A stretch of 52,835 nucleotides of DNA from Selenomonadaceae bacterium (GCA_022786545.1 JALFXV010000079.1:1-52835), one strand, 5' to 3'. Counted from the first letter of the stretch, positions 37,615-47,310 are shown. The notes: generated by a model from the sequence alone, not told the origin. Numbers and translations are program-made.

Positions 37615-39802
37615 GTCACGCCCCGCGAGGGGCGTGTGAGTTGAAATGAGCACATTTTTTATCATCTGACCGGTAACAATTGTCACGCCCCGCGAGGGGC
37701 GTGTGAGTTGAAATGTAGCCACTGCCAATAACAGCAGCGGTGTTATCCCGTCACGCCCCGCGAGGGGCGTGTGAGTTGAAATTGAGGTTGATACTACAGC
37801 TGTAAAGGAAGAGACTCGTCACGCCCCGCGAGGGGCGTGTGAGTTGAAATAAACTCATTGAGAAATATGAAACCATCATCAGCAGTCACGCCCCGCGAGG
37901 GGCGTGTGAGTTGAAATCGCAACCGACATCGGCAAGATGTTGGGTGTATCTAGTCACGCCCCGCGAGGGGCGTGTGAGTTGAAATAGTAAAGGACATAGG
38001 AACTTCAAACGTAACCTTGCGTCACGCCCCGCGAGGGGCGTGTGAGTTGAAATCATTCGTTTTCCTCAAGAAACTCAAGCCTCTTTGTCACGCCCCGCGA
38101 GGGGCGTGTGAGTTGAAATAAACATAGCAACCATACACTGATTACCAAAATTTAGTCACGCCCCGCGAGGGGCGTGTGAGTTGAAATCAAATTGCAGGTG
38201 GATAACGCAAGCCGAACAAAAGTCACGCCCCGCGAGGGGCGTGTGAGTTGAAATTATAATGATTGGCGTCAAATCGTCAACCGCTGTGGTCACGCCCCGC
38301 GAGGGGCGTGTGAGTTGAAATTTGTTAAGTGGTACTGACATATTCCCTACCTCGGTCACGCCCCGCGAGGGGCGTGTGAGTTGAAATGCTATGCGTGATA
38401 CTGAAAGCGCAGAAGAAGCGCCAGTCACGCCCCGCGAGGGGCGTGTGAGTTGAAATGGTCGAAGAACAGCCTCCCCTGTGCTAACATGAGTGTCACGCCC
38501 CGCGAGGGGCGTGTGAGTTGAAATAGGATTTAAATGTCATCAGCACATGCTGTATTTGGTCACGCCCCGCGAGGGGCGTGTGAGTTGAAATGCGTGGGTT
38601 TCCATCAATATCCAAATCAGCACCCAGTCACGCCCCGCGAGGGGCGTGTGAGTTGAAATACATTGGCGGAGCAGATGGCACAGGGATTGCTTGCGTCACG
38701 CCCCGCGAGGGGCGTGTGAGTTGAAATTTTGCCGCTGATTGACAGCCCTTGGCACGGACTGGTCACGCCCCGCGAGGGGCGTGTGAGTTGAAATTATGCC
38801 ATAAGTACAACTAACAGGCATAGAAACGGTCACGCCCCGCGAGGGGCGTGTGAGTTGAAATGCACTCATTCATATCAATACCCCTTCCTATACTGGTCAC
38901 GCCCCGCGAGGGGCGTGTGAGTTGAAATCTGAAAGGGCTGGATGTAGATACACTAAACAACGTCACGCCCCGCGAGGGGCGTGTGAGTTGAAATAATAGC
39001 GATGCTTGATAGGTGATAGTGAGGTGATGTCACGCCCCGCGAGGGGCGTGTGAGTTGAAATGGCAATGCCGTAAAGTATATCAGCAGGGCTGGGCGGGTC
39101 ACGCCCCGCGAGGGGCGTGTGAGTTGAAATTGGGAATATGGCGATAATTGCGATGGCGAGATAGCGTCACGCCCCGCGAGGGGCGTGTGAGTTGAAATTC
39201 TTTGAAATGCTGACATCTTCGCAATCAAAGCACGTCACGCCCCGCGGGGGGCGTGTGAGTTGAAATCCTTGGACGGGTCTATCCACGATTTAGGGCTTGC
39301 GTCACGCCCCGCGGGGGGCGTGTGAGTTGAAATGGAGCGGATAAACTCCTTGTCAATATCAGCGAACCGTCACGCCCCGCGGGGGGCGTGTGAGTTGAAA
39401 TGCGGGGGTTGGGTAACACGTAACACCTTTTTTTTGGTCACGCCCCGCGGGGGGCGTGTGAGTTGAAATTGTTACCTGCACTTATGGGGGCGTTGAAGAT
39501 GATGTCACGCCCCGCGGGGGGCGTGTGAGTTGAAATTATAAACTTTTGAGAGATTTCGAATTCCATTAGTCACGCCCCGCGGGGGGCGTGTGAGTTGAAA
39601 TGATAGCATGGGTTACCGATATAATATACTCATTAGTCACGCCCCGCGGGGGGCGTGTGAGTTGAAATCTCGCCGAACCAGGTATCGGCACGGAAGTTAG
39701 CCAGTCACGCCCCGCGGGGGGCGTGTGAGTTGAAATCGTTATCATATATCAGCATAGGGCGCACCTTAGGTCACGCCCCGCGGGGGGCATGTGAGTTGAA
39801 GT
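37615..39802 (+). CRISPR. CRISPR array 1 (type I-C), 33 repeats, 32 spacers
   Basis: The 33-bp repeat begins GTCACGCCCCGCG and ends GTGTGAGTTGAAAT, with stem CACGCCCC/GGGGCGTG and an I-C-type handle GTTGAAAT. Repeat starts are spaced 65-69 bp, so spacers are 32-36 bp. Repeats 1-24 have A at position 14 (GCGAGGGG), repeats 25-33 have G (GCGGGGGG). The last repeat (39770) has two further changes (GCATG, GAAGT), marking the old end. Transcription is left to right. Confidence 0.98.
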
Positions 39803-39830
39803 TGTTGAAACTATTTTGGCCAACAAAAAA

Positions 39831-39910
39831 GGAACCCTGACAGTGCAGATGCCTTCGTACGTTCTGCACCTACTACTGATGGTACGATTTCTCCATCAGA
39901 GCAAAGTTCC
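39831..39910 (+). ncRNA. Structured three-way-junction element, copy 1
   Basis: An 80-base element that folds into a closing stem (GGAAC/GTTCC plus TG/CA), a hairpin GTGCAGA/TCTGCAC and a hairpin CTGATGG/CCATCAG. Loop TCGTA of the first hairpin can pair with TACGA in the loop of the second. No family recognised; strand and function are inferred. The sequence is flanked by A-tracts. Confidence 0.5.
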
Positions 39911-39919
39911 TTCAAAAAA

Positions 39920-39999
39920 GGAATCCTGACAGTGCAGATGCCTTCGTCCGTTCTGCACCTACTGCTGATAGTACGACTTCTCTATCAGAGCAGGATTCC
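39920..39999 (+). ncRNA. Structured three-way-junction element, copy 2
   Basis: A second 80-base copy, about 89% identical to copy 1 and 9 bases behind it. The closing stem is a perfect 9 bp (GGAATCCTG/CAGGATTCC) followed by TTTT; hairpins are GTGCAGA/TCTGCAC and CTGATAG/CTATCAG. Two differences from copy 1 are compensatory. It may double as a terminator for the array transcript. Confidence 0.5.
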
Positions 40000-40086
40000 T
40001 TTTGCTATATTGTAGCATAATACGGTGTAATTTTCAATTATAATATGGTTTCAAGGCAGGAAAATATTTGATTATGTCGAATTAAT

Positions 40087-40261
40087 ACCATATACCATAT
40101 ACCGTATAGCATATAATATATAGCATATAGCATGTACGATATGTCACAGATAATATATCACAGATAATGTGTCAAGGATAATATGTCACAGATAATATGT
40201 CACACATTATATGCTACATACTATATACTGTGTATTATATGCCACATATCGTGTATTTATC
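40087..40261. repeat. 7-bp-periodic degenerate repeat tract
   Basis: The tract splits without remainder into eight 7-bp units like ACCATAT, five 14-bp units like GTCACAGATAATAT, and seven more 7-bp units like ACTATAT. It fills most of the 500-base gap between array 1 and the PcfJ-like gene (39803-40304). The rest of the gap holds the two structured elements and about 85 AT-rich bases. Confidence 0.8.
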
Positions 40262-40304
40262 TAATCAGTGTTCGGATGAAGGTGCGGGAACGGAGGTGGG
40301 ATAT

Positions 40305-42410
40305 GTGGAGAGCGTAGTTTTTGTTCAGGATATAAAAAATAATGCCTGGGTAACTTGTGAGGATGAAAAGTATAAGACAGATGATTTGGAGAAGATTGCC
40401 TGCGGTATTGTGCTATATCATTTTGATGATTGCTTTTTTTATAATAGCGAGGACAGGCACTGGCGGCGGATAGAAGGGATGCAGTCAGTTGAAGGATTTC
40501 AGGGCTTGATATGCTATCATGACCTTTCCGATAGATTTGAACGGCAAATTTCCTTGAATATGGACAGGGCAATTTTTCCTTTTCGCTGGCGTATTTGCAG
40601 GAAGGAAAAAAATTCCTATATCGTGTTTGCCCTGGATATGCTGTGCGGCCCCATAAGAGTGCCATATTATGGTAATGCACCCCTGAACTCCTGCTTGCAG
40701 TTCCTGACTATGTCATTTTCTATGGATGTGGCTACCAGGAGGCTGCTGAAAGCCCGTGAGGATTTACTTTATTACAACAGCAATTCCTATGCTGCTTATC
40801 GCAGATACGATGTTGTCCATATTCCGCCGGTTGTTATGCAGAGCATGGTCAAGTTCCTGCAGGAGGGGGCAGGCAGGGCGTTTGGCATCACGCCCAGTGT
40901 ATTGCTTGAGGCTGGGGGCGTGGATTTTCCAGACAGGTTTATCAGCAGGCCATTTGATGTGAATATCACCTATCTGCGTAATTTTCTCGGGAAGGATGTT
41001 TTTGAAAAGCATTTTCCCTGGCAGCAGAAGGATAATTTCAAGCCGTTGTGCCAGCTTTTGGGCATAGAAAAGCCACCTAAAAGCTTGCGTCGGGCATATT
41101 CATTCAACCCCTATGCGCCGGTGATATTCCTTATCCTAAAGCAGTGGGGGCTTCAGGATATAAATCATATACAGAAGTTTTTCGGCTATGACAGGACTAT
41201 CTTTAATGTTTATTTGGCAAATTTCAGGGCAGTCTTCCGGCCAGAGGGGGTTTTCATAGACTATTGTGAAAGCGGCTATGGCTGGCAGCGGCTGGGCGGA
41301 TATGCAAGATTTATTTTGGAGCGCAAGGGCGAAAAGCATTTTGTAAAAGTATTTAGCAGGCTGTCCTTAAACCCTTGGAATGAATATGTGGGGGATATAC
41401 TGCGTATGCTGTATGATTATCAGGAACTTTTTTCCGAGGATATCCTGAAGCTTTTGCTGGCGCAGGGGGAAACCAGGCTGGTGCATGATCTGATGGCTGA
41501 AGCAGTCAATCGCCAGAAATATCAGAATGTCAAGCTGGAATATGCTGCGAATAAGCTGCGGCACGGGCGGACACTGCTGGATTGTGAGTGCAGCATAGAT
41601 GGCTATGAGTTCCATCTGGTCAAGGACACTGATGATTTATATGAAATAGGCGGTGCTTTGTGCAATTGTGTCGCTTCTTATAGATGGGATGTAGTGCATT
41701 ATATATCAGCTATATTTTATGTGAAAAAAGACGGTAAATATCTGGCCTGTATAGAGGTCAAAGAGCAAAATAAAATCGTGCAGGCAGCAGGCTATTGCAA
41801 TCGTGAGCTGCGTGGCACGCTTCTGGAATATCTTGCCTATTGGGCCTATGTCAAGGGGCTGAAGGTTGGCAGTAAATGCCTGGAAGAATGTATCAGTTCT
41901 GCCGGCATAGAACCGGAAAAGTTATCTTATGAAGTCAGGAAAATCATGAATGATGAAGCATATCAAGAGATGACCTTTGAGGAATTGACCGGGCTGGGCG
42001 ATGAGGATATCCATAATGGCTGGTATATCCGCTTCTTGAAGCTTTTGACTGAAAAAAGGCGATACAGGCTGGCTGCACCGCCCTGGATGGAGTTTCTTGA
42101 TGAAAGGTCATATCTGAATTATGTATTGCCGGAAGGCGGGCGATTGATAGAAAGCGCAGAAAAAGGTGTCCGTGAGGCCATGTTGGTCCTGGGGATTATG
42201 TATTTGCAGGGGCAGCTGCTTATGCCGGACTTGGAAAAGAGCAGGCATTGGCTGCGCAAGGCTGAGAAAAAGGGCAGCAAGCTGGCTGCTGGCTTTCTTG
42301 CAAGGCTGGATATTCCTGAGAAGCGGCTGCATCTGATGGATGACTTGAAAATCATGGAAGGCCTGCTGAAGATGAGGCGGCGGGCGAGACAAGCCGGATT
42401 GCTGCGGTGA
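40305..42410 (+). CDS. PcfJ-like protein with C-terminal Sel1-type repeat
   Basis: A protein of about 701 residues. Residues about 430-540 match the PcfJ-like domain (GGALCNCVASYRWDVVHYISAIFYV, then IVQAAGYCNREL); PcfJ proteins occur on plasmids and in Firmicutes islands and have no firm function. Near the C-terminus AMLVLGIMYLQG...SRHWLRKAEKKG is a Sel1-like repeat, usually for protein contacts. I chose GTG 40305, eight bases after GGAGG; the frame is open to 40197 but there it is made of the 7-bp repeat tract. It lies between the two CRISPR-Cas systems on the same strand, so it may be a passenger or an accessory defence gene. Confidence 0.7.
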   Translation: MESVVFVQDIKNNAWVTCEDEKYKTDDLEKIACGIVLYHFDDCFFYNSEDRHWRRIEGMQSVEGFQGLICYHDLSDRFERQISLNMDRAIFPFRWRICRKEKNSYIVFALDMLCGPIRVPYYGNAPLNSCLQFLTMSFSMDVATRRLLKAREDLLYYNSNSYAAYRRYDVVHIPPVVMQSMVKFLQEGAGRAFGITPSVLLEAGGVDFPDRFISRPFDVNITYLRNFLGKDVFEKHFPWQQKDNFKPLCQLLGIEKPPKSLRRAYSFNPYAPVIFLILKQWGLQDINHIQKFFGYDRTIFNVYLANFRAVFRPEGVFIDYCESGYGWQRLGGYARFILERKGEKHFVKVFSRLSLNPWNEYVGDILRMLYDYQELFSEDILKLLLAQGETRLVHDLMAEAVNRQKYQNVKLEYAANKLRHGRTLLDCECSIDGYEFHLVKDTDDLYEIGGALCNCVASYRWDVVHYISAIFYVKKDGKYLACIEVKEQNKIVQAAGYCNRELRGTLLEYLAYWAYVKGLKVGSKCLEECISSAGIEPEKLSYEVRKIMNDEAYQEMTFEELTGLGDEDIHNGWYIRFLKLLTEKRRYRLAAPPWMEFLDERSYLNYVLPEGGRLIESAEKGVREAMLVLGIMYLQGQLLMPDLEKSRHWLRKAEKKGSKLAAGFLARLDIPEKRLHLMDDLKIMEGLLKMRRRARQAGLLR

Positions 42411-42439
42411 GATGAATTGTGATATCTGCAGTGCTGTGT

Positions 42440-42578
42440 ACAGCAATATATGCAGCAAGTAGCAATACAGCAATATATGCAGTAAGTAGCAATATAGTGA
42501 TATATGCAGTAATATAGTGAGATGTACAGTAGTATGTACAGTAGTATGTATAGTAATATGTATAGTAATATGGTGATA
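42440..42578. repeat. 27-bp and 12-bp degenerate repeats upstream of cas10
   Basis: Two 27-bp copies (42440-42466 and 42467-42493, differing at one base) are followed, after 25 bases, by five 12-bp units (42519-42578) like AGTATGTACAGT. The frame of cas10 stays open through the 12-bp units, which would add repeated Met-Tyr-Ser residues, but this is most likely untranslated. Confidence 0.75.
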
Positions 42579-42581
42579 GCT

Positions 42582-45146
42582 ATGGATAAAGTCAAATACA
42601 ATGTGATAATGGCAGGGCTGCTGCATGATACGGGCAAGCTGATTTTGCGCTCGGAGCCCCAGCGGAAAAATCACTCTCAGGCAGGAGCGGAATTTTTGGC
42701 CAGGTATATCAGTGATACGCCGGAGATTTTGCGGGCGGTGAAGTATCATCATGCCGCAGAGCTGAAGCAGGCAAAGCTGTCTGCTGATGATATAAGCTAT
42801 ATAGTCTATGAGGCGGACAATATTGCGTCTAGTACAGACAGGCGTCCCAATGAAAGCGGTGAGGCGGGCTTCAATGCCAAGGCACCTTTGGAGTCGGTTT
42901 TTAATGTATTCGGAAAAATAAATGACGGAGTTGAACAAAAGGATAAAGCAGAAATAAGTGATAAGCCGAAAATAAATGGCGAAGCAGAAATTAACAGTGC
43001 CGGGGAAAAGACAGGCTTTCAGCTGCTGGGGCTGATGGAGCGCAGGGACAGGATGGTATATCCGGCCCCTGTCAGCAGCTTGCAGTCAACGGCAGAGGGT
43101 TATGCCTCCCTCAGGCAGTACCTGGAGAAGAATTTCGCAGTCCGCCCCCCTGACAAAATGCTTCCCAATGAGCTGCTGCAGGTCTGGGAAGCAATCGGCA
43201 GCTACATACCTGCCAGCACTGCCAGGGGAGAGGCAGCAGATATATCCCTGTATGACCATCAGAAGCTGACGGCTGCCATCGGGGCCTGCATGTATGATTA
43301 CTTTCAGCTGCAGGAGATTGAGGATTACAGGGCATATTGTTTTTCCGGGGCGAAGCAGCAGGCTTTCCGGCAGGAGCCTGTGTATCTTCTGGTGGGAGCT
43401 GATTTGTCAGGTATTCAGAATTTCCTGTATACTATCCCTTCCAAAGGCGCCTTGAAAAGCTTGCGGGGCCGGTCATTTTATCTGGATTTGCTGCTGGAGA
43501 ATGTTGCAGATGAGATATTGGAAATACTGGATCTGAGCCGCTGCAATCTGCTGTATTCCGGGGGCGGCGGTTTTTATCTGCTGCTGCCGAATACTTCAAG
43601 GACGCTGGATGTGCTGGGGGAAGTCAATAAGGCTGTAAATAACTGGCTGCTGAAGTATTTTGGCAGCAGGCTGTACCTGTCAATGGGCTGGGCGGAGTGC
43701 TCTGCGGCTGATTTTAAAATCGGGCAAAGCGACCAGAATCCTTTGGGGGGCCGCTACCAGCAGATACATGACCAGCTGGACAGGGAAAAACATGCCAGGT
43801 ACAATATGGAGCAGCTTGCTCAGCTGTTCAATCCCCGCAGCGTACTGAACAGGACAAAGGACGGCACGCGGGAATGTAGCATCTGCCACACTTCCTCTGC
43901 CCGGCTGGTGCCATATGATGCAGCTGCGGGCTCGGAAACATTGTCCTGCATGGCCTGCCGCAATCTCCGGGGGCTGGGTGAAAAGCTGTTAAAGCACAAT
44001 CTGCTGGTGGTGACGGATACCTTGCTGGCCGGGGCGGAGGAATATTCCTTGCCTGTTCCGTCAGTCAGCGGTGAGAAATATATTACCTCCCTTGGCCATG
44101 ACCAGCTGGCAGCGGCTGAGGAGCATATCCGGCGTGTCTATTGCAAAAATGAAATGAATACCGGCAGCAAGCTGGCCACAAGGCTGTGGATGGGGGATTA
44201 TGTAACGCGTTCTGAATACAATAATATTATGGAGCTGGAGGAACTGGCTGGCCTGGCCGGTGGTGGCAGTGACAGGTCAGGCATCAAGCGGCTTGGCGTG
44301 ATGCGGGCAGATGTGGACAATCTCGGTGCAGCTTTTATGGCAGGCTTTCCGGGGCAATATGCCACCCTGGGGCGCAGTGCGGCACTCTCCAGGCAGCTTT
44401 CCCTGTTCTTCAAGATGTATGTAAATACCCTGTGCGCAGGAGAGGTAAACGGCTTGCAGGAAATGCAGCACAGCAGGTTTTCCCTGTTTGGCGCAGCCAA
44501 GGACAAGGCCCGCAAGGTGCATATTGTCTACTCCGGCGGCGATGATATGTTTATTGTGGGGGCCTGGGATGAGCTCATTGAGCTGGCGGTGGATATCCGC
44601 AGGGCCTTTGCCCGCTTTACCAATGGCAAATTGACTTTTTCTGCCGGTATCGGCCTCTTTGACAGCAAATGCCCTATGGCGGAAATGGCAAGGCAATCGG
44701 GAGCCTTGGAAAGTGCCGCCAAATCCCTGCCGGAAAAGGATGCTATTGCCTTGTTCGGCGTGCCTGATAGTGAAAGCAGCAAGAATTATGAGGTGGCTGT
44801 GTACCAATGGCAGGATTTTACGGAAAAGGTCTGTGGCGAAAAGCTGGCATTTTGCAGGCAGTATCTTGGCTATCCCGGCAACGAGGCGCCTGAGAGGCTG
44901 ACCGCAGGGAAAAGCCTTTTGTATCGCCTGATGGAGCTTTTGATTGATACGAAAGGAAAAATTAATCTGGCTCGTTTTGCCTATGCTATTGCCAGGCTGG
45001 AGCCTAAGGAAAATAGCTTATCCTATGGCAGCTATCAGAAGGTCAGGAAGCAGTTTTACCAGTGGTATAAGCAGGAAGATGACAGAAAGCAGCTGATAAC
45101 AGCCTTGGAGCTGATTATCTACAGCATACGCGAGAAAGGGGAATGA
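42582..45146 (+). CDS. cas10: CRISPR-associated protein Cas10 (Csm1, type III-A)
   Basis: About 854 residues from ATG 42582. HD nuclease motif H15-D16 (GLLHDTGK), zinc-finger cysteines in CSICHTS and CMACRN, and the palm motif G652-G653-D654-D655 (YSGGDDMF). HD would cut single-stranded DNA; the intact GGDD predicts cyclic oligoadenylate synthesis when target RNA is bound. A low-complexity KDKAEISDKPKINGEAEIN insert lies near residue 115. No strong ribosome binding site (GGTGA only); starts further upstream lie in repeat DNA. Confidence 0.94.
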   Translation: MDKVKYNVIMAGLLHDTGKLILRSEPQRKNHSQAGAEFLARYISDTPEILRAVKYHHAAELKQAKLSADDISYIVYEADNIASSTDRRPNESGEAGFNAKAPLESVFNVFGKINDGVEQKDKAEISDKPKINGEAEINSAGEKTGFQLLGLMERRDRMVYPAPVSSLQSTAEGYASLRQYLEKNFAVRPPDKMLPNELLQVWEAIGSYIPASTARGEAADISLYDHQKLTAAIGACMYDYFQLQEIEDYRAYCFSGAKQQAFRQEPVYLLVGADLSGIQNFLYTIPSKGALKSLRGRSFYLDLLLENVADEILEILDLSRCNLLYSGGGGFYLLLPNTSRTLDVLGEVNKAVNNWLLKYFGSRLYLSMGWAECSAADFKIGQSDQNPLGGRYQQIHDQLDREKHARYNMEQLAQLFNPRSVLNRTKDGTRECSICHTSSARLVPYDAAAGSETLSCMACRNLRGLGEKLLKHNLLVVTDTLLAGAEEYSLPVPSVSGEKYITSLGHDQLAAAEEHIRRVYCKNEMNTGSKLATRLWMGDYVTRSEYNNIMELEELAGLAGGGSDRSGIKRLGVMRADVDNLGAAFMAGFPGQYATLGRSAALSRQLSLFFKMYVNTLCAGEVNGLQEMQHSRFSLFGAAKDKARKVHIVYSGGDDMFIVGAWDELIELAVDIRRAFARFTNGKLTFSAGIGLFDSKCPMAEMARQSGALESAAKSLPEKDAIALFGVPDSESSKNYEVAVYQWQDFTEKVCGEKLAFCRQYLGYPGNEAPERLTAGKSLLYRLMELLIDTKGKINLARFAYAIARLEPKENSLSYGSYQKVRKQFYQWYKQEDDRKQLITALELIIYSIREKGE

Positions 45147-45152
45147 TGTGAT

Positions 45153-45593
45153 ATGGAGCAGGTCAAAAAAGTCAGCCCAAAAGGCAACATAGTGGAAAGG
45201 GCAGAGAATGTTATAAACAATCTGAAGCGGAATAAGCATGGCGGGATAGCCTTGAAAACTAATCAAATCCGCAAGTTCCTGACAGCAGTTAATATTCTGG
45301 CGAATAAGGTGGCTATTTACAAGGCGGAGCATCCGGGGGCCACAGAGCTGTCGGAGGACCTGACAGCGGAGATGCAGTATTTGCAGGTAAAGCTGGCCTA
45401 TCAGGTTGGCAGGGAAAAAAAGGATGCTAAGCCGCAGTCTCAGCCAGGACCGGTAGAGGATTTTGTCAATAATGCCGGTTTGATTTCTGCCGTAAAGAAT
45501 ATAGGCAACAGTATTGCAGAGTTTGAGAAATTTAACAGATATATGGAAGCCTTGGTTGCATATCATAAATTTTATGGAGGTAAGGACTTATGA
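45153..45593 (+). CDS. csm2: Csm2, type III-A small subunit (Cas11)
   Basis: A 146-residue helical protein; NQIRKFLTAVNILANKV and LSEDLTAEMQYLQVKLAYQVGRE are the conserved Csm2 segments. It forms the inner filament of the Csm complex. Begins 6 bases after cas10 and overlaps csm3 by 4 bases. Confidence 0.9.
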   Translation: MEQVKKVSPKGNIVERAENVINNLKRNKHGGIALKTNQIRKFLTAVNILANKVAIYKAEHPGATELSEDLTAEMQYLQVKLAYQVGREKKDAKPQSQPGPVEDFVNNAGLISAVKNIGNSIAEFEKFNRYMEALVAYHKFYGGKDL

Positions 45594-46309
45594 GCGAGCA
45601 GAGAAATAAAGTCAGGTCATTAAAAGGCAAGTTGAAGATAAATGCTGTTCTCAAGCTGGAAACCGGCCTGCATATTGGCGGAGCCAGCGATTTTGCACCA
45701 ATTGGCGCAGTGGACAGCCCCTTCATCCGTGACCCTTATACCAAGCAGCCGATTATCCCGGGCAGTTCCCTCAAGGGCAAAATCAGGACGCTTTTGGCCC
45801 GCAGCCTGTCTGATACGCCGTGGCTGAACGGCATAGAGGATGACAAGGACGAGGTCAAGGTATTGTTCGGTACGGCAGGGGACGGAAAAAATGGGGCAGT
45901 TGCCTCAAGACTGCAGTTTACTGATATACGCCTTACAAAGGAAAGCCTGGACAGGCTGCGTCTTATGGATTTGGATACCTTTATCGGCGAGGTAAAATTT
46001 GAAAATAAGATTGACAGGATATCGGCAAGAGCCACTCCCCGCCAGATTGAGCGCGTCCCTGCCGGGGCGGAATTTGCTTTCTCCGTCACCTACAATGTGG
46101 AGGTAATGGATGAGGCTGCTGATGATATCCGGCTTTTGGCAGACGGGCTGAAGCTGTTGCAGATGGATTATCTGGGCGGCAGCGGCTCCCGTGGTTATGG
46201 GCGCGTTTCCTTCAGGGATTTTGCGGTGGAGGTTTTCTCCCTGAATGAAGCAAGCCGTCAGGCACTGGCTGATATGCAACCCGAACTGGAGAATATTTTG
46301 AAGGGATGA
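45590..46309 (+). CDS. csm3: Csm3, type III-A backbone RNase (Cas7)
   Basis: A 239-residue RAMP protein. LETGLHIGGASDFAPIGAVDSPFIRDP includes D42, equivalent to the catalytic aspartate that cuts target RNA at 6-nt intervals, and IIPGSSLKGKIRTLLA and GGSGSRGYGRV (glycine-rich loop) are conserved. Overlaps csm4 at ATGA. Confidence 0.95.
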   Translation: MSEQRNKVRSLKGKLKINAVLKLETGLHIGGASDFAPIGAVDSPFIRDPYTKQPIIPGSSLKGKIRTLLARSLSDTPWLNGIEDDKDEVKVLFGTAGDGKNGAVASRLQFTDIRLTKESLDRLRLMDLDTFIGEVKFENKIDRISARATPRQIERVPAGAEFAFSVTYNVEVMDEAADDIRLLADGLKLLQMDYLGGSGSRGYGRVSFRDFAVEVFSLNEASRQALADMQPELENILKG

Positions 46310-47310
46310 TGCCTGATATGAGTTATTTTTTGTATCAATTAAGCTTCGATGGGCCGGTGCATTTTGGCGATACCTCCCTGGGGGGCGGACTGGAGCAGGC
46401 CGGCTGGGCATATACCTCAGATACATTATTCAGCAGCATCTGCAACGAGCTGGCAGGGCAGGGCGAATATAAGCTGTTAGATGATTTTGTCAATCTGGCT
46501 TTTGAGGGCGAGCTTTTGCTGTCCGATTTATTTCCTTATCAGCTTACTGATGGTGATGAGCCGGAATTGTTCCTGCCTGTGCCCTATGTTTTAGCGGAAA
46601 ATACTGACAGGCACCCCGGCCTGACCTTTGAAGAAGCTAAAAGGTTTGCAGCCAGGCGCAAGCAGAGCAAAAAACAGCCTTATTGCCGCGTGTCTGAGCT
46701 GCGGCCCTATTTGGGCAGCTTGCGGGCAGGTAGGCAGTATGAACCTGCTGCCGTCATGGAACCGGGCAACGAGTTTCTTACCACAAAGGTGAGTTGCCGT
46801 GGTGAACAGCCCCTGCCGTATTTTGTCAAGGGAAATGTCTTCCAGCCCCGCGCTGGCCTGTATCTGATTGCCAAATTACCTGATGACTTCAGCGAGGTGT
46901 TCCAGGACATACTGTGTTCTTTGGGGTTGTCCGGGATTGGCGGCAAGCGCAGCAGCGGCTTTGGCAGGTTTCACTTGCTGGATGATGGGCTGGCTCTGGA
47001 TGACGCCTATGACTGGTATGTTGACACAGAGGAACTGTATCCCCGGCTGCTGGGAAGGTACAAAAGCTACATGTGCATTTCCTCCGTGCTTCCGTCCACT
47101 GATGAGCTGGAGGCTGTCAAATCCGGTGTGTACAAGCTGAGAAAGTCCAGCGGATTTTCCGAAGGGCTGAAGCGTGACAGCGTATATATGCTGGAGGCAG
47201 GCTCCTGCTTTGGCCGCAGGCTTCAGGGGCAGCTGGTGAATCTGGGCGGGCAGGCAGGGCATCCAGTCTGGCGGTATGGCAGAGGCTTATATGCGGGGCT
47301 GGATATATGA
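46306..47310 (+). CDS. csm4: Csm4, type III-A Cas5-like subunit
   Basis: A 334-residue RAMP protein: YQLSFDGPVHFGDTSLGGGLEQAGWAYTSDTLFSSICNEL at the N-terminus and the glycine-rich GIGGKRSSGFGRF are typical. It holds the crRNA 5' handle and contacts Cas10. ATG 46306, 46309 or 46318 are all possible; the first overlaps the csm3 stop. Confidence 0.93.
   Translation: MMPDMSYFLYQLSFDGPVHFGDTSLGGGLEQAGWAYTSDTLFSSICNELAGQGEYKLLDDFVNLAFEGELLLSDLFPYQLTDGDEPELFLPVPYVLAENTDRHPGLTFEEAKRFAARRKQSKKQPYCRVSELRPYLGSLRAGRQYEPAAVMEPGNEFLTTKVSCRGEQPLPYFVKGNVFQPRAGLYLIAKLPDDFSEVFQDILCSLGLSGIGGKRSSGFGRFHLLDDGLALDDAYDWYVDTEELYPRLLGRYKSYMCISSVLPSTDELEAVKSGVYKLRKSSGFSEGLKRDSVYMLEAGSCFGRRLQGQLVNLGGQAGHPVWRYGRGLYAGLDI

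Noticed and set aside
38156..39228. Minus-strand frames within CRISPR array 1
   Set aside because: They consist of translated repeats (for example FQLTRPSRGVT) and are not genes.
39831..39999. Hammerhead ribozyme reading of the three-way junction (CTGATGG resembles CTGATGA)
   Set aside because: The GAAA core and cleavage triplet are absent; CTGATGG is part of a fully paired stem.
40197..40304. N-terminal extension of the PcfJ-like protein
   Set aside because: These codons are the 7-bp repeat tract and adjoining spacer; a GGAGG site eight bases before GTG 40305 marks a better start.
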